Shown: positions 23,905 to 37,846 of the stretch, in pieces
How positions within the stretch are numbered: position 1 is the stretch's first letter
Layout of the letters: each line of letters opens with the position of its first letter
Notes under the pieces: model-generated
Told to the model about the DNA's origin: nothing
Database searches by the model: none
What the model saw: only the letters and a program-made list of their open reading frames with translations
Position numbers and translations under genes: made by a program
Source: Urechis unicinctus
Lineage: Eukaryota; Annelida; Polychaeta; Xenopneusta; Urechidae
Direction: 5' to 3'
Assembly: GCA_034190875.2 (NCBI GenBank)
Contig: CM067356.1
Span: 51,886,263-51,950,262, forward strand
Length of the DNA stretch: 64,000 nucleotides

Positions 23905-24560
23905 GTCTACCAATATACATCCGTATGATGTTGACCAATATACATCCTTATGATGTTGACCAATATGCATCCGTATGATGTTGACCAATATACATACGTA
24001 TGATGTTTACCAATATACATCCATATGATGTTGACCAATATACATCCGTATGATGATGACCAATATACATCCGTATGATGATGACCAATATACATCCGTA
24101 TGATGATGACCAATATACATCCGTATGATGATGACCAATATACATCCATATGATGTTGACCAATATACATCCGTATGATGTTGACCAATATACATCCGTA
24201 TGATGATGACCAATATACATCCGTATGATGTTTACCAATATACATCCATATGATGTTGACCAATATACATCCGTATGATGATGACCAATATACATCCGTA
24301 TGATGATGACCAATATACATCCGTATGATGATGACCAATATACATCCGTATGATGATGACCAATATACATCCGTATGATGATGACCAATATACATCCGTA
24401 TGATGATGACCAATATACATCCGTATGATGATGACCAATATACATCCGTATGATGATGACCAATATACATCCATATGATGTTTACCAATATACATCCGTA
24501 TGATGTTTACCAATATACATCCGCATGATGTTGACCATTTTATACACCCGTATGATGTTG
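23905..24560. repeat. 25-bp minisatellite, about 26 copies
   Basis: Unit contains CCAATATACATCCGTATGAT followed by GATGA or GTTGA. Variants alternate GATGA, GTTGA and GTTTA, giving a higher-level pattern. Because 25 is not a multiple of three and the unit lacks stops on the - strand, all three - frames stay open and read the same MYIGHHHTDVYW-like peptide. This is repeat-driven, not a gene. Confidence 0.95.
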
Positions 24561-25228
24561 ACCATTTCTCTGGTATTACAATCAGGTTTGCGTTTATATT
24601 TGTTACAAAACCTATGCTCCTCTGAAATTCTTGCGCGCAAATTGCTTTGCTTAATGTCATGGAGACATTGCGACTGGTTGTATGTTAGTATACGCCTAGT
24701 TGGATGCATTGATTGTTCACCGCGTGTCTCAATGTTCACGGACGTAAACTTAGTTTCCCGTTCAAATAACCGGCATCGGTTAGAAAACTCGTATTTATTG
24801 AAACTCATTATGTGGGGTGCTATTTATAAGCTGTATTCGTTCGCTGGTTGTCACTGAAAGCAGTTATCATAGATAATACACTGTGATAGCATTTTTAATC
24901 GGATGCTGTCTATAGCTTGGCGCTAAAACAAATAACGTTTATTGAAAACGTGTCAATATTAATCTAGTTTTGAGATTAGTGAAATTTCTTAAATGACTAC
25001 GTAGTGTATTCAAAATCTTAACATTGCACTACTGGTTAAAGCCAGATACAGTTAAAAACTGAAGAAGTGAGGAAGTAAAGAAGCGGGGGTGGGATAACTA
25101 AAGAATAATAATAAGCACATATCATGATAAACTAGGAATATATACCAAATCGAATTCGTGTTGGTTAAAAAGGCGCGGTATGTTCAACTTTGCTACGCAT
25201 ATCTGCCACAGAAATAAGAGCCTGATCT
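24561..25228. other. No gene or clear repeat seen
   Basis: Non-coding by inspection. Confidence 0.3.
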
Positions 25229-25500
25229 TTGTCGGTTACCATTATTATGACTGATAATTGGCCATGTTCAATTTATGCCCTCACGAATTGGTCTTGTTCT
25301 ATGATAGTCTATTTAATTTACCACAAAGTGGCTATGCTCTATATATGTCGTCACGAAGTGCCTATGTTCTGTACGTGTCGTCACAGAGTTCTATGTAGTT
25401 CTGCCTGTGTCACCACTTACTGGTCATTTTCTATCTCTGTCGTCACGAATCAGTAATGTTCTATGTCGCCATTAAGTGGTCATGCTCTAGCTATGACGTC
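25229..25500. repeat. Diverged tandem repeat, about 35-bp unit
   Basis: Words GTCGTCACGAA and CATGTTCTAT recur about eight times at roughly 35-base spacing, with substitutions and small indels. An older array than the others in this window. Confidence 0.7.
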
Positions 25501-26329
25501 ATGTAGATTTTTTATCATGATCTGTGTTGTCGCGAAGGAATACCCAATACCACGAAAGGATAACAATCGAGTCACAAAAACGGCAACAAACTAAGAATTA
25601 CACGAAATCGGCGGTAAAGCATCTTTATTTCCCATCTATTTCCATTCATCAGAGATGATATTATTTTTAATTCTGATAACTTGTTTCCTTCGTGATAACA
25701 TGACTCCAAAAGCAAATCATAGGTTGTAAGGGTCAATGGGTACGTCAGTGGGCGTTGTGCAGTCGACGAGTTAAGGTGCAACTGACATCACTTCGTCTTC
25801 AACGCACATATATCATGGCATTTATTCAAGATAAGAAAACATCATATCTGGGACACAAAACACCGTGATATACTTGGTTCGCCATATCGAGGGCAGGTGA
25901 AGATAGTACCGCACTTAATGACAAAGTCTGCAACAAAACTGATGCAAAACTGATGCATGTGACTTGCGTCATACGCAAGTAAGATATTTGATTGGAGTAA
26001 CACAGCTGCCATACATTAATAATATATGACAGCTTATACAACCACGAATGAACTAAATAAAAATAAAACTAACATCGATTGAAAATCCGATATAATCATA
26101 TGTAGCAATAGCACATTTCACCTTGCATTCGGACAGCGAATTCTATCACAATTTCGACATGGAACCTAACCATGTAAGTACATTGAAATGACACCAACGG
26201 GGACAACATATCTTATTCCAGGGGAAGTACAACACGTAATACCATGCCAGTCCATCCAACCTACCAGTGGTACTCAACTGACCGACTGAGCCAGCCTGAC
26301 ACATCCACCAAGCTAACTCAACGCACCTA
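25501..26329. other. No gene or clear repeat seen
   Basis: Non-coding by inspection. Confidence 0.3.
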
Positions 26330-26890
26330 CCATGGCAACACAATACAACTACCATAGTAACACAACGCACTTACCAAAACAATACAACACACCTTCTATG
26401 GTAACACAACACAACTTCCATAGCAACACAACACACCTACCATGGTAACACAACACACCTTCCATGACAATACAACACACCTTCTATGATAACACAACAC
26501 ACCTACTATGGTACTACAACACACCTACCATGGCAATACAACACAACTACCATGGTAACACAACACACCTACCATGGCAATACAACACAACTACCACGGT
26601 AACACAACACACCTACCATGGCAATACAACACACCTTCTATGGTAACACAACACACTTACTATGGTGCCAAAACACACCTACCATGACAATACAACACAC
26701 CGTTTAAAATAACACAACTACCATGGCAATACAACACAACTGCCATGGTAACACAACACACCTACCATGGCAACACAAAACACCTACCATGCCGACACAA
26801 TGCACCTACTGTTCCAACTGAATACAACTACCATGCCAACACAACACGCCTTCCGTGACAACGCATCATACCATCCATGGCAACCACACA
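26330..26890. repeat. 22-bp minisatellite, about 25 copies
   Basis: Unit close to TACCATGGTAACACAACACA. Most copies keep CCATGG or a one-base variant, followed by CAA(C/T)ACAAC. Copies are imperfect, mostly at GGTAA versus GGCAA. Confidence 0.9.
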
Positions 26891-28379
26891 CGCACCAATT
26901 CAATTACATAGCACTCGGTCAACGGTAGAAAATGACCTTACTAACGCTTTGAATAAACATGGCCACTTTTTCGATGACTATTGTTTACTGCAATGATAAT
27001 TTGAGATGCAAATACGGTTAAATATGATGCTATATGGTTTAGCCGTAACGCCATACTCGTGTTGAGGAAGCCAAGTTTGGCTAACGCAGAGTGAATCGGT
27101 CCAGTATGATAATTATATGCTCTAAGATATAGAATTATCATCGCTGATGTAAGACATCATACGATAACTCGCTTATAAAGTGACCTCAAGAATACTCTCG
27201 TCTCGAAAATTCTTCGTACAGTTGGCCACAACTGAGTGAGTTTTTACTTGGTATTAGAAAAACTAGTCAATCATTAAATAGACGGCCGACTAAAATTACG
27301 CAATAAAAAAATATCAACGGAAATAAGTCACAATTTTATAAGCGCTATGAAACCAGGCGCTTTCAGAAGTCACGAACTGTCTGTTTCCCAGACGCGCCCG
27401 TAATTGTCGGCGTCGGAGGACAGGCAGACAAAATGATGGCGCGTCTCTTGTACGAATTTAGCCAGGTGCTCATCTTCATCGCTGGGTTTTCAGAAACATT
27501 GGAGAAGCATCTGCGATGCATAAGTGGGATATATGATTCGTTATCCTAACAGCTGCTCTTCATACAGATTCGGGTGAATGCCGTGATTTACAGTGTTACG
27601 ACGCCTTCTTGGGAACACATGGTCGATAAATAAAACAAAAGTACTTACAAGTTTTGTTTGCAGATGTCGTAAATAGAATTAGTTACCAGATTGTGGCGTG
27701 GAAATTATATCTTACACGACCCACTTGATGGCATACATGACGGCATCACTACTAGTCAGCTCTTGTTTGTGCGGGTAACGCCCTCGACAACCATTACTGT
27801 CAACCTCTGTCGCGACGAAACTTCGGATGGACAAAACTCACTGCCTAAAAAGTATATCTTTACACAGCGTTATTTCGTGAAGTATCAGTCTCAGAGAGAA
27901 GATTTCTCTGCAGTCGACTGTTCTTAATGCATTCACAAAATCTACTGATAGTCACCCTGACATTTATTTGCCTGATAGATTTCGTATAAATGTCAGCATT
28001 CCCGTCTCTTAGTTTTGACGACTTGCCAAAAATATACTGCAAATAAGTAGAAGGCATTTGATAGTGAAGCAGAGTAGATTGTTTCAAATGAACCATGAAG
28101 TCGAGATTTAAAGACGGTGTTGTCAGATACGATCAGGTTTGATAAAGGTATTGTGCTTGGATTCGCAGTACATCATAAGCACCTCACACTAGCATGTTTG
28201 ACACTTGCTCGACCAGGGATAAAGGCATATTTGCTAGCAGTTCGACTGAAACAATTATATTGTTTGTGGAATAAGTTACTTTCGATATTTATCAAGTCGC
28301 GGTCACCAACGGGTCTGTCATGGCACACGACATAGCCGTTAAGGAAGCTGTCTATTCATAGTGGATACGCCGGGCCCGC
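26891..28379. other. No gene or clear repeat seen
   Basis: Non-coding by inspection; chance open stretches only. Confidence 0.3.
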
Positions 28380-28690
28380 CAAAAGGTGCGAAAACAGTCA
28401 GACTGGCTCCAACAGCAGGGGGGCCCTATTGCATTGCTATACAAGATAAGAACTTTTGACGTCTCGCATTTTGTCTTTTAAATTGTTTCTAGCTGGTGAA
28501 TTATCCATATGTTATAACCCCAGTGATTATCTAAAAAAAAAAACATGCAAGTTTGATATTTCTCCGATTCGTAGTCATCGATATATTAACTCCAAGACAT
28601 GACTAGAATGCCGCAGCGAAAAGATGTACAGGAGCCAGTTTAGATTGATATCATCGATGTGACGTCACACATTGTAGCCCAATTGAACGA
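28380..28690. mobile_element. Dispersed repeat family, copy B
   Basis: Second copy of the repeat at 23550-23830, same orientation and block order, about 30 bases longer and visibly diverged. It has an A-run at 28532-28543. Confidence 0.65.
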
Positions 28691-28949
28691 CTAGAATGAT
28701 TGTTGTTTCGATATTGTGTCGATACTGGGGACTAATTTATTCAGTCGATTATGTATGCGATAAGAACCTCCCACAATGCGCATCCCCAAATAAATTATGA
28801 AATGAATGAAAATAATTACTAGTAGTTCAATAATATCAGGAAATTATGTCATATTTATCATTTATAGAATGGGTACTATATATAACATAAATAGTTTGAA
28901 TTGTGAGCTTCAGTCGATTTTTAAAAATTAATGTCGTAGGAGCTCTTCT
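28691..28949. other. No gene or clear repeat seen
   Basis: AT-rich non-coding sequence. Confidence 0.3.
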
Positions 28950-29175
28950 CTTGTGCTTTTGTCTTCTGAGCTTATGTCTTCTGAAATTATGTCTTCTGAG
29001 ATTATGTCTTCGGAGCTTATGTCTTCTGAAATAATGTCTTCGGAGCTTATGTCTTCTGCGATCATGTCTTATTATAGCAAATGTCTTCTGAGCTTATGTC
29101 TTTTGAAACAATGTCTTCGGAGCTTATGTCTTCTGAGATCATGTCTTATTATAGCAAATGTCTTCTGAGCTTATC
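28950..29175. repeat. 15-bp minisatellite with higher-order unit
   Basis: Unit close to ATGTCTTCTGAGCTT. The stretch ending ATGTCTTATTATAGCAAATG occurs twice, so a block of about 75 bases was duplicated as a whole. In one + frame it reads MSSELMSSEIM repeats. Confidence 0.9.
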
Positions 29176-29959
29176 TCGTGGATTTAATCAGGTCATCAAA
29201 CCCATCTTTTCTTACCAGCCCGCCTGGGTTTGCGCTATATATGGTGGGGTTAAGTAAAACCACCACAATGACGCGATTGCTCACTTTGTCTGTCATTATC
29301 TTTCTCATAATTGTTAGACTTCGTTAGCCAGGGCACCTAAATCAAATGCGCACAAAATCAACACAGATATGTCAACTTTTCGCAATATCAGAAGTACATA
29401 AAGGGATATGCACCGAGCATGTTGCCAATTTACGGATCGACACTCAAGCATGTGTCGCTGCATCAATATGTTACATTATTCTCACCACAAATTGTACGAT
29501 ACCTTATCGTCTAATGATGATATGTGTTAGAATTAAAATGAAATGATCTGTTAGCATGACTTCTATTATATAGTTTTAATGGAACGAAATAAATTCTAAT
29601 GGTTATATCACGATACGGAAATGGATAAACGAGAAATTAGGCATGTTAATTAAGGATATCTGGTTTATAAATCAGTTTTGATGATATGGAAGCCTAAGTT
29701 TACGCACAAGGACGCAATACTAGCATATTCGCTCGCCAAGTCGCCCAGTTGATTCCAACATGCATTTATGACAGTACGTCAAGAATGAACTGACTATGTA
29801 AGTTCAAATACTTCACCTCAAATTTAATGACAGCTGGTCCACAAATATGACGTTCACCTTCAGAAAACACAATTATATAATCATAATTATCCCGACTGTG
29901 CTAAATAATATATAGTTAATTCGAGTCGATGGACAAAAGCTGATGTGAGTTGAATAAGC
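29176..29959. other. No gene or clear repeat seen
   Basis: Non-coding by inspection. Confidence 0.3.
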
Positions 29960-30440
29960 AACCATGGCTACCACGCCCCAATAACAATAGTCAACCATCA
30001 TCCCCCCACCCGACCCCCACACCAATAGTCAACCATCATCCCCCCACCAGACCCCCACAGCAATAGTCAACCATCATCCCCCCACCCGACCCCCACACCA
30101 ATAGTCAACCATCATCCCCCCACCCGACCCCCACACCAATAGTCAACCATCATCCCCCCCCGACCACACCACCCCCACACCAATAGTCAACCATCATTTC
30201 CCCCACCAGACCCCCACAGCAATAGTCAACCATCATTTCCCCCACCCGACCCCCACAGCAATAGTCAACCATCATTTCCCCCACCCGACCCCCACACAAC
30301 CATCATAGTCAACAATAGTCAACCATCATCCCCCACCCGACCCCCACACCAATAGTCAACCATCATTTCCCCCACCCGACCCCCACAGCAATAGTCAACC
30401 ATCATCCCCAACCCGACCCCTACAGCAATAGCCGATAATC
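29960..30440. repeat. About 38-bp C-rich minisatellite, 12 or so copies
   Basis: Each unit has CAATAGTCAACCATCATC followed by a C-rich half with ACCCGACCCCCACA. Length varies in the C-runs. Confidence 0.9.
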
Positions 30441-32099
30441 ATTTTTTTATACGCTAACAACAAATGACCACCAATCGAGTCCGTGCACAGGCGACCGAAG
30501 CCAACCATCCATTCCATACGCTCACAACAGTCACCAATTATTTGCCATGCGCACCAACAATATATGCAAATCAGCCCATTGTAGTGTGAAGATTTCTACC
30601 AATGAACTGCGTCGTTTTGCAAGTCTAAGGTAATAATCGATAACTCGCGTGCCAGTTATCCGCCAAGTACGGTCTTCGCCATCAAACATAGCAGCGTTAA
30701 ATAAGCGGAGCAACCAGTCACCAAATTTTCCTTTTTTTCCCTTCTCCTGGCGTTCTTCAATTGTGGGCATTTTTCAAAAGTCGAACCTTGGATTCATGAG
30801 AATACAATAGAGTATGTATAATGAGGCAGTCTGGTTGGTGATTGAGCGGCTGGCGGTAGAGCCATAGCGTGACCACACTGCGTGTAGGCCCCACCATCGC
30901 TTCGTATTCCCACCACAACGCGGTCTTTACATAAATACTCAGCAAAATGGCGCCCTTGCAAAAGCAAATAGTTATCAAATATATTATCATTGGTGTGTAA
31001 TGACACGTTGTAGATTCGTTTACGGTATAAGTTTAGAAAGGTGACATATATGCTCCTACATGAGTTGAATGAGCCACTTCTATACGCTTTCTGTGTCAGC
31101 GAAATGAAAGAGCTGGCGTTTGTCAATATAAGCGACGTCAATGGGGTCTAGCTTCATTGGGCCAGTCGTAACAGCAACAGAGTGGCGGCCAACACTTCAT
31201 AAGATCCCGATCATGTCACTCGCGACCAGACTTGACAAAAAAAACGAAGCAAATTACATGGAAACACGCCCATCGACATTCACTTTTCAAACAAGTTTCT
31301 CACATTTATCACGATACCGCGTCGGGAGGGGCCTCGCATACAGACGAGTTAGCTAGTGCGTCCAGAAGCGAAGGTGAGAGAGCTGTGGCGTGAGAGCCAG
31401 TTGTAGTCTGGCACCTGTCCCTCGGGGGCAACCCACACAAGCCAGTTGCCAGACTGACAGCGTAAAAAAACCTCGTGAAATCTCGTTCCGAGCAGAAGGA
31501 CACGGTACGCCGGGTCATGTGACATGCAGGAGGTCACGTGACACGAGAAAGGACGAGAGTTGCCTGCAAGGCTACATGGAGTATGGATGTGCCGGACATA
31601 CTGGATAACTGGTGGAAAATGAGGAATACATAAATTGAACAATGAGCCTTAACGAGGAGACAATGAGTAATTAGGAAGTCAATCACAGCGCAGTGTACTC
31701 TGCTTGTATAGTAGCCAATAACTCGGCAAGCATGTTAGCTTTGCATTGCGGGAATATGTGTGAGTATACAGAAACATGGCGTGAATTGATACTTCGCTTG
31801 GTCAAGGCTTTGCCACACATCTGAAGTAATCGGTAATATACCTCAGCAATGACTGTCCCCATGTACTGGTGGTCAGTCACTCTCATTCGACACGTTATTT
31901 GTATATGAGCAGCGCGGAGATTCTGATAACTGTCGCCTCATCAACCTTAGTCATAAGATATATAATGTTAAGTATAAAGATCAGGTCAATATGTTGATTG
32001 AAGAACGGAAAAATTTGCTGATTAATACTTGAATTTGGCACGACTGAGTCGGACGAGTGATGTATGCGATCAGCCGTTGTGACATTCTACATCTAATAA
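30441..32099. other. No gene or clear repeat seen
   Basis: Overlapping chance open stretches on both strands near 30531-31640, none with recognisable homology or a consistent exon structure. Confidence 0.3.
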
Positions 32100-32200
32100 T
32101 CCATTCATCTGTCCATCCACCACTCTTATCCGTCCATCCACCACTCTTATCCGTCCATCCACCACTCTATCCGTCCATCCACCACTCTATCCGTCCATTC
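32100..32200. repeat. About 20-bp minisatellite, four to five copies
   Basis: Unit close to CCGTCCATCCACCACTCTTA; the last copies lack one or two bases. Confidence 0.85.
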
Positions 32201-32216
32201 GTACATGTACGTGCAT

Positions 32217-32531
32217 TCATACTTACACACATACATACTCACATACATACATATATACGTATGTACAAGAAAACATACAACAATACATACGTACGTTCGT
32301 ACGTTCATACATACGTACGTACGTACGTACGTACGTACATGCATACATACATACATACGTACATACATACATACATACATACATACATACATACATACAT
32401 ACATACATACATACATACATACATACATACATACATACATACATACATACATACATACATACATACATACATACATACATACATACATACATACATACAT
32501 ACATACATACATACATACATACATACATACA

Positions 32532-32563
<32 letters not shown>

Positions 32564-32580
32564 CAGATACACACAAAACC
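32217..32580. repeat. (CATA)n/(CGTA)n microsatellite
   Basis: An impure left part with TACG units, then about 210 bases of nearly pure CATA from 32352 to 32560. The long open frames it makes on both strands are repeat artefacts. Confidence 0.98.
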
Positions 32581-33566
32581 GTACTCTCATAAACATATGC
32601 ATGCATACATTCACACAGATACACACTCATAGGTACATGCATGCAGTCGCAAACACACACTCATAGACACATCCCTAAATATTCACACACATAAATGCAA
32701 ACACACACATATTGGCGTCACAGTATACTCTGAATTATACAATGTCAATGCATGATTGCTTCCTACCTTGTGTTTGCCTTGTCCTCACCCGTGTTAAACA
32801 ACCTACTAATCATAGGGTCCCATTGACGTTTTACCCATCGTGTCCTACACACCTGCTCCGGATCGCGCCTTACGTACGTAGCATTTACCGTACTAATAGG
32901 AGGTCAGGTTGCTGGTAACCCAGATATAAACTGCGAACGGAGCCCCCGGTCGGGGAGCCTCTGCACGCCATCGGATGTGGTCCCACGCCCTCCCCGACAG
33001 CCGCCGTCACGCAATAAGCCCCTGTCTTTCTTATTTGAGGGTGATTTATCCACACCGCCCTGGGCCATCATATATTATCCGTCAACCCTACCCGAAATTG
33101 AGTAACATGGTTACTCTGTGATGGTAGGTAGGAGTAGTGGGTTCATAGTATGACCTCCACTGGGTGGGGGCGTCCCAGGAGGCCAGCTCTGCACATGTCT
33201 GATTCAACTTGCGAAGGCTCTCGCTATACGGGAATGATGACGACCCCACGTGTAGTTCTATTCAATCGAAAAGAAAATCTTATCTTAAATTTAGTTATCT
33301 GTATTTATGCTCTACCTGTATTTATGCTCAACATCAAAATACGCAAGAATAAGTATATGGAGCGCTTGTTGTAATTACTGTGCGTCGATATCTAAATTTT
33401 GAAATTCTGATCATCTGTGAGAGTTATATCCCTTTGCAGTTACATTTCTGTATTTTTTCTGAAATTGTTAAAATAAAAGCGTTCATGCGGAATATGTTTA
33501 TAAATTCACAATTGACTGCGTTTGATTTGATCGAAATGAATGTGACGTCATTTCTTGGCTGTGTAA
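32581..33566. other. Upstream flank or intron of the zinc-finger gene
   Basis: No supported exon. A first exon of the zinc-finger gene should lie upstream of 33566, here or farther left. Confidence 0.35.
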
Positions 33567-33569
33567 CAG

Positions 33570-34697
33570 AATGCTTCCCAGCAGCCCTTGCAGCGCTCCT
33601 TCCAGCAGCGCCTTCCGTGTGGTTGCGCCATCACATCCTCACATTCTACCCTCCAACCTCCTCCCCCAAACAAGGCCATTGACCCGTTAAGCAGCGTGAA
33701 TCCTACCGATGCCCCCATGCCTTCATTTGATCGAATGGAAGTTTCGCCCTTCTTAGCCCCGTCTCTCTTCCCTGGAGCACCCCTGCCGTGGTCGCCGCAC
33801 CCAGCATGCGTCGCTCAGCTCTTGCTGAGGAACAGAGCTGCGTCGCTTCATGGCGACCAGAAGAACATGTTCGTTGAGTCCCTGAACCAAATGGGTCCCG
33901 GGAGCATTCATTTTCCCGTCCCCCAGCTGGGCAAGAAGCTGTTTGGGTGTCCTCAGTGTCGCTATATGACAGACCGAAAGAACAACCTGAAACGCCATAT
34001 CAGCACGATGCACCAGGACTGCAGCAAACCCCTCGAGTGCTGCGGCGTCGTGTTTAAGAACAAGGCCCTACTTAGAGATCACGTACTTATCTTCCATAGT
34101 AACGGTTACATGTGTCGCTTCTGTGGGCGTAATTTCTGCCGTAAAGCACTGCTGAAGCGCCACCTGAGCGTCCACAGTGGCCAGAAAGACTTCATGTGCT
34201 CCCATTGTGATTATGCTACCAGCCACAAGAGCAACTTGGAGAGACATAGGCGAGTTCATGATCGGCAGCCCTCAGCTGATGACGACGATGATGACGACGC
34301 ACGTTACGACTTGCTGGGCTGTTCGTCATCCTCGCCTCATACCGGGCTACACACGGCGTACACCTGTGCACCTGGCTGTGGCGGGCTGACAGGTGCTCCT
34401 GTAGGTGTCACGGGGCACTACCCCTTCTACAAGTCGCCCAGCCCCTTCCCTGCGTCACCCTACGGGCTCTACTGGGGGCCAAGTCTGGCACGAATCCCGG
34501 CTAAACCAATGGACAGCAGTGCGTCGGGGGGTTTGTCACCACCAAGCAGCGCGGCGACGCGCGTCGCTACAGAGCACCGTCTTTCTAAGCGATGTGGTGG
34601 GAAGAGAGACACGTCATCACCTTGTCAGAGCGAACCGCACACTGATATCAATTTATGCGAGGAAAGCTCCACTGAGTGCATCGATGTCGAACTGTGA
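33570..34697 (+). CDS. C2H2 zinc-finger protein, four fingers, main coding exon
   Basis: Probable nuclear DNA-binding regulator; target unknown. The frame is open from 33567, just after a stop, and a good acceptor (GTGTAACAG) ends at 33569, so this is likely a 3' exon joined to an upstream one; an in-frame ATG near 33716 could also start the protein. Counting from TTG 33588 as residue 1: a Pro-rich N-terminal part; finger 1 at 121-142 (CPQC, H137, H142), finger 2 at 151-170, finger 3 at 176-196 and finger 4 at 204-224; then seven Asp (231-237) and a Ser/Pro/Gly-rich tail. Fingers 3 and 4 are classic (KALLKRHLSVH, KSNLERHRRVH). Finger 2 is odd, with adjacent Cys (ECCGVVF) in place of C-x2-C. 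I do not recognise an orthologue by name; it is not OVO-like. Confidence 0.85.
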   Translation, partial: NASQQPLQRSFQQRLPCGCAITSSHSTLQPPPPNKAIDPLSSVNPTDAPMPSFDRMEVSPFLAPSLFPGAPLPWSPHPACVAQLLLRNRAASLHGDQKNMFVESLNQMGPGSIHFPVPQLGKKLFGCPQCRYMTDRKNNLKRHISTMHQDCSKPLECCGVVFKNKALLRDHVLIFHSNGYMCRFCGRNFCRKALLKRHLSVHSGQKDFMCSHCDYATSHKSNLERHRRVHDRQPSADDDDDDDARYDLLGCSSSSPHTGLHTAYTCAPGCGGLTGAPVGVTGHYPFYKSPSPFPASPYGLYWGPSLARIPAKPMDSSASGGLSPPSSAATRVATEHRLSKRCGGKRDTSSPCQSEPHTDINLCEESSTECIDVEL

Positions 34698-35796
34698 GTT
34701 ATTAGACTGGGCTGTATCCATTTACGAAATCCAAAGATGTCTTTCAAACAGTAAATCTGATTGATCACCGAGGTCTGATCTCACACGGCGCTAGTGTGGG
34801 ACAGTTATCGATCTACCAGAGATTGCGACATCTCGTGCAGCTCGTGAGTTGATGCGAGACATTGAGATCTCCCAATGAGACCATTTATTTATCTTCATTT
34901 CATATTGCTTCGATGACTATGCGCTTATTCTTGTCTTTGTATTGAGCTGATTTGATAGCTGAATAATATTCTAGCTGCGGCCCCTTGGGTGTACATCATC
35001 TTCCGGTCAGTATGTGTGAGCGTTTGATGTAAATCTGCGGCTGTGCGTGAGGCAAATCCATAATGCAAACCGTACGCCATTCATCAGGTTTATCATAGCT
35101 TCTTCCGGTTTCTCATGTTAGGAACTTTATTTTTTTTGGGTGGTATTTCTCTCCGTTTTAATACACATTTAAAAAAATTGGACGTGTTTATAGACCACAG
35201 CCACAACATTGTAGCCGTTGTTAGGCGATGACATTAATTGGTTTATTGGATGCTGGGTAACATTTTGGTCTTGCCGTTTCAGTGTTGTGTTTCACCGAAG
35301 ATTGCATTCGTGTATTTAAAAGACCGTTCAACTATTTCTTGACGGAATGCTAAGCGTATCTTTAATATACGATGTCTCCTTTTTATCCTATATCTATAAA
35401 CGGTATTCGTCAATTTGAGCCATTATGTACACTGTGATGTGCGTGTAATAGCAATCGCTAAATGTGCAACTTTTGATGTGAGAATATTCATACAAACGAC
35501 GCTAATATATCTATGTGTTATTATGCCAGGGGAGGATGTTCTCCCCACACGAATGGTCTCATCGAATGGTATCTCGGCAGAGGCAATGACCAAATCGCTT
35601 TACGTGGCATATTGCATACGTCAGTTGAAGATGCATCTATTCATATGAGAAAAAGAATTATGTGTAAAATGGTAGCATAGTAATTTATACCAGCTGGTTG
35701 TTGTTGTCTACCACTCAGCAAAATAAACAAGCATGGCTTTATCTTCGTTGGTTGTTCGCTTAGCACCATTATTGCATGTTCCACGCTCCAACACCA

Positions 35797-35800
<4 letters not shown>
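34698..35800. other. Zinc-finger gene 3' UTR and intergenic sequence
   Basis: No supported exon. The first several hundred bases are probably 3' UTR; I did not find a convincing poly(A) hexamer close to the stop. Confidence 0.35.
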
Positions 35801-36230
<430 letters not shown>

Positions 36231-37517
36231 TGTGCGTGTGTATAATGCTCTGCTTTTATGTCAATTTGATTAACAATAACACCTAATGTATATATTTGCA
36301 CACAATTTCCTTGACCTTTTGTAGCTGTTGCAGTGGGCGTTCACATCTCTGCTCCCCGACCGTCTAGACAAAACATAGCTTTTAGACCCACTTTCTCATA
36401 TATTTTTCCTTGGCGTTTTTCACTCAGATATGCTCTAATCGCGTGACTCAAGCTGAGTCTGCGGTAGATTATTTATCAATATGATAAAAGTGTCAAAATA
36501 TATTTGGAACAGGTGAATTGGAGTTTGTGGTTGGGGTCTGTTTCATTGTCAGTCGCGCTACTCCCCAATCCACTACCACTCCCCCAGCCCAACCCTCTTC
36601 AATCGAGCACTTGTGGTCTGTGAAACCGCTATACAACGATACCGCTCTCCTCATCCTTGTCATTGTGCAGACCGGTTCAGCTTGAGGGTGTTTGCCACTT
36701 CTCGGTTGACACATCCTGCAGCCTTCATTTCTTCTCCTACCTTCACTTGAATATAATGATTAAAAGACCCATGTTATCGTTATATTGATCTTTCATAACT
36801 TCTATAATTACCCCTGACTTGGGGCACAGGTGAAGCGAACGAGATGCTCTCAAATGATCTACTTAAGGCATATACAGTGTATGGCGTCTATGGGATTAAT
36901 GTATTGTTAAAGCGATTGCCCGCAAGAGAACGGTATGTGACTCACTCTCAAGACAGCGGTTGTCCACCAGGGTGTTTGTTCTCGCGAGAGCGGTTGTTAT
37001 CTCGTGAGAGCGTCAGTCTGCTGCAATGACGGGAGATGTCCACTCTTAACGAGAGCGATTGTCGGCTCTTGTTGGGGTTGTTCATCCAGTGTCCCGGGAT
37101 CGTTAGCCTTCTCTCACTGGGAGTCTTGTCGGGAGTTGCATGACTGTCTCCCCAGTAGAGCTTGACCACTCTAGCACCTCGCTCGTGTCGCGTGGCGTTT
37201 GATTTGCGACCGCGATATATAGAGCCGTCAATGCCAGAGGCTGTTCCCTTTGGATGTCGCGTGATTCACGACAATAGAAGACTCTTTTGACCTCACCCTC
37301 GCGAATTCCCCACCGTAATGACCCTCGTATAGACCTGATAGCAATCTCATCAAATTGACCTGGTATTGTAGATAAAACTGGATCAACAAAAGGTCAATAA
37401 TTTGATATCGGTCAATTTAGTTTGCATTACCACCATGTGAAAGCACAGGTGTTGATCTAACGTAAGTTAGTCACGAAAGCAGATTTCAAATCCCCCTCCA
37501 ACTGACCCAGGTAAATA
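36231..37517. other. No gene seen; weak repeats near 36900-37090
   Basis: Words such as CGAGAGCGGTTGTTATCTC and near variants recur three or four times at 36920-37070, suggesting an old degenerate tandem repeat. Otherwise featureless. Confidence 0.35.

Positions 37518-37846
<329 letters not shown>

Noticed and set aside
32147-32632. Long open frames of 145-191 codons on both strands
   Set aside because: They are translations of the CATA/TACG microsatellite; peptides are pure repeats.
33570-34697. Zinc-finger gene as an OVO/shavenbaby orthologue
   Set aside because: Finger spacing and the finger sequences do not match the OVO four-finger block as I know it.
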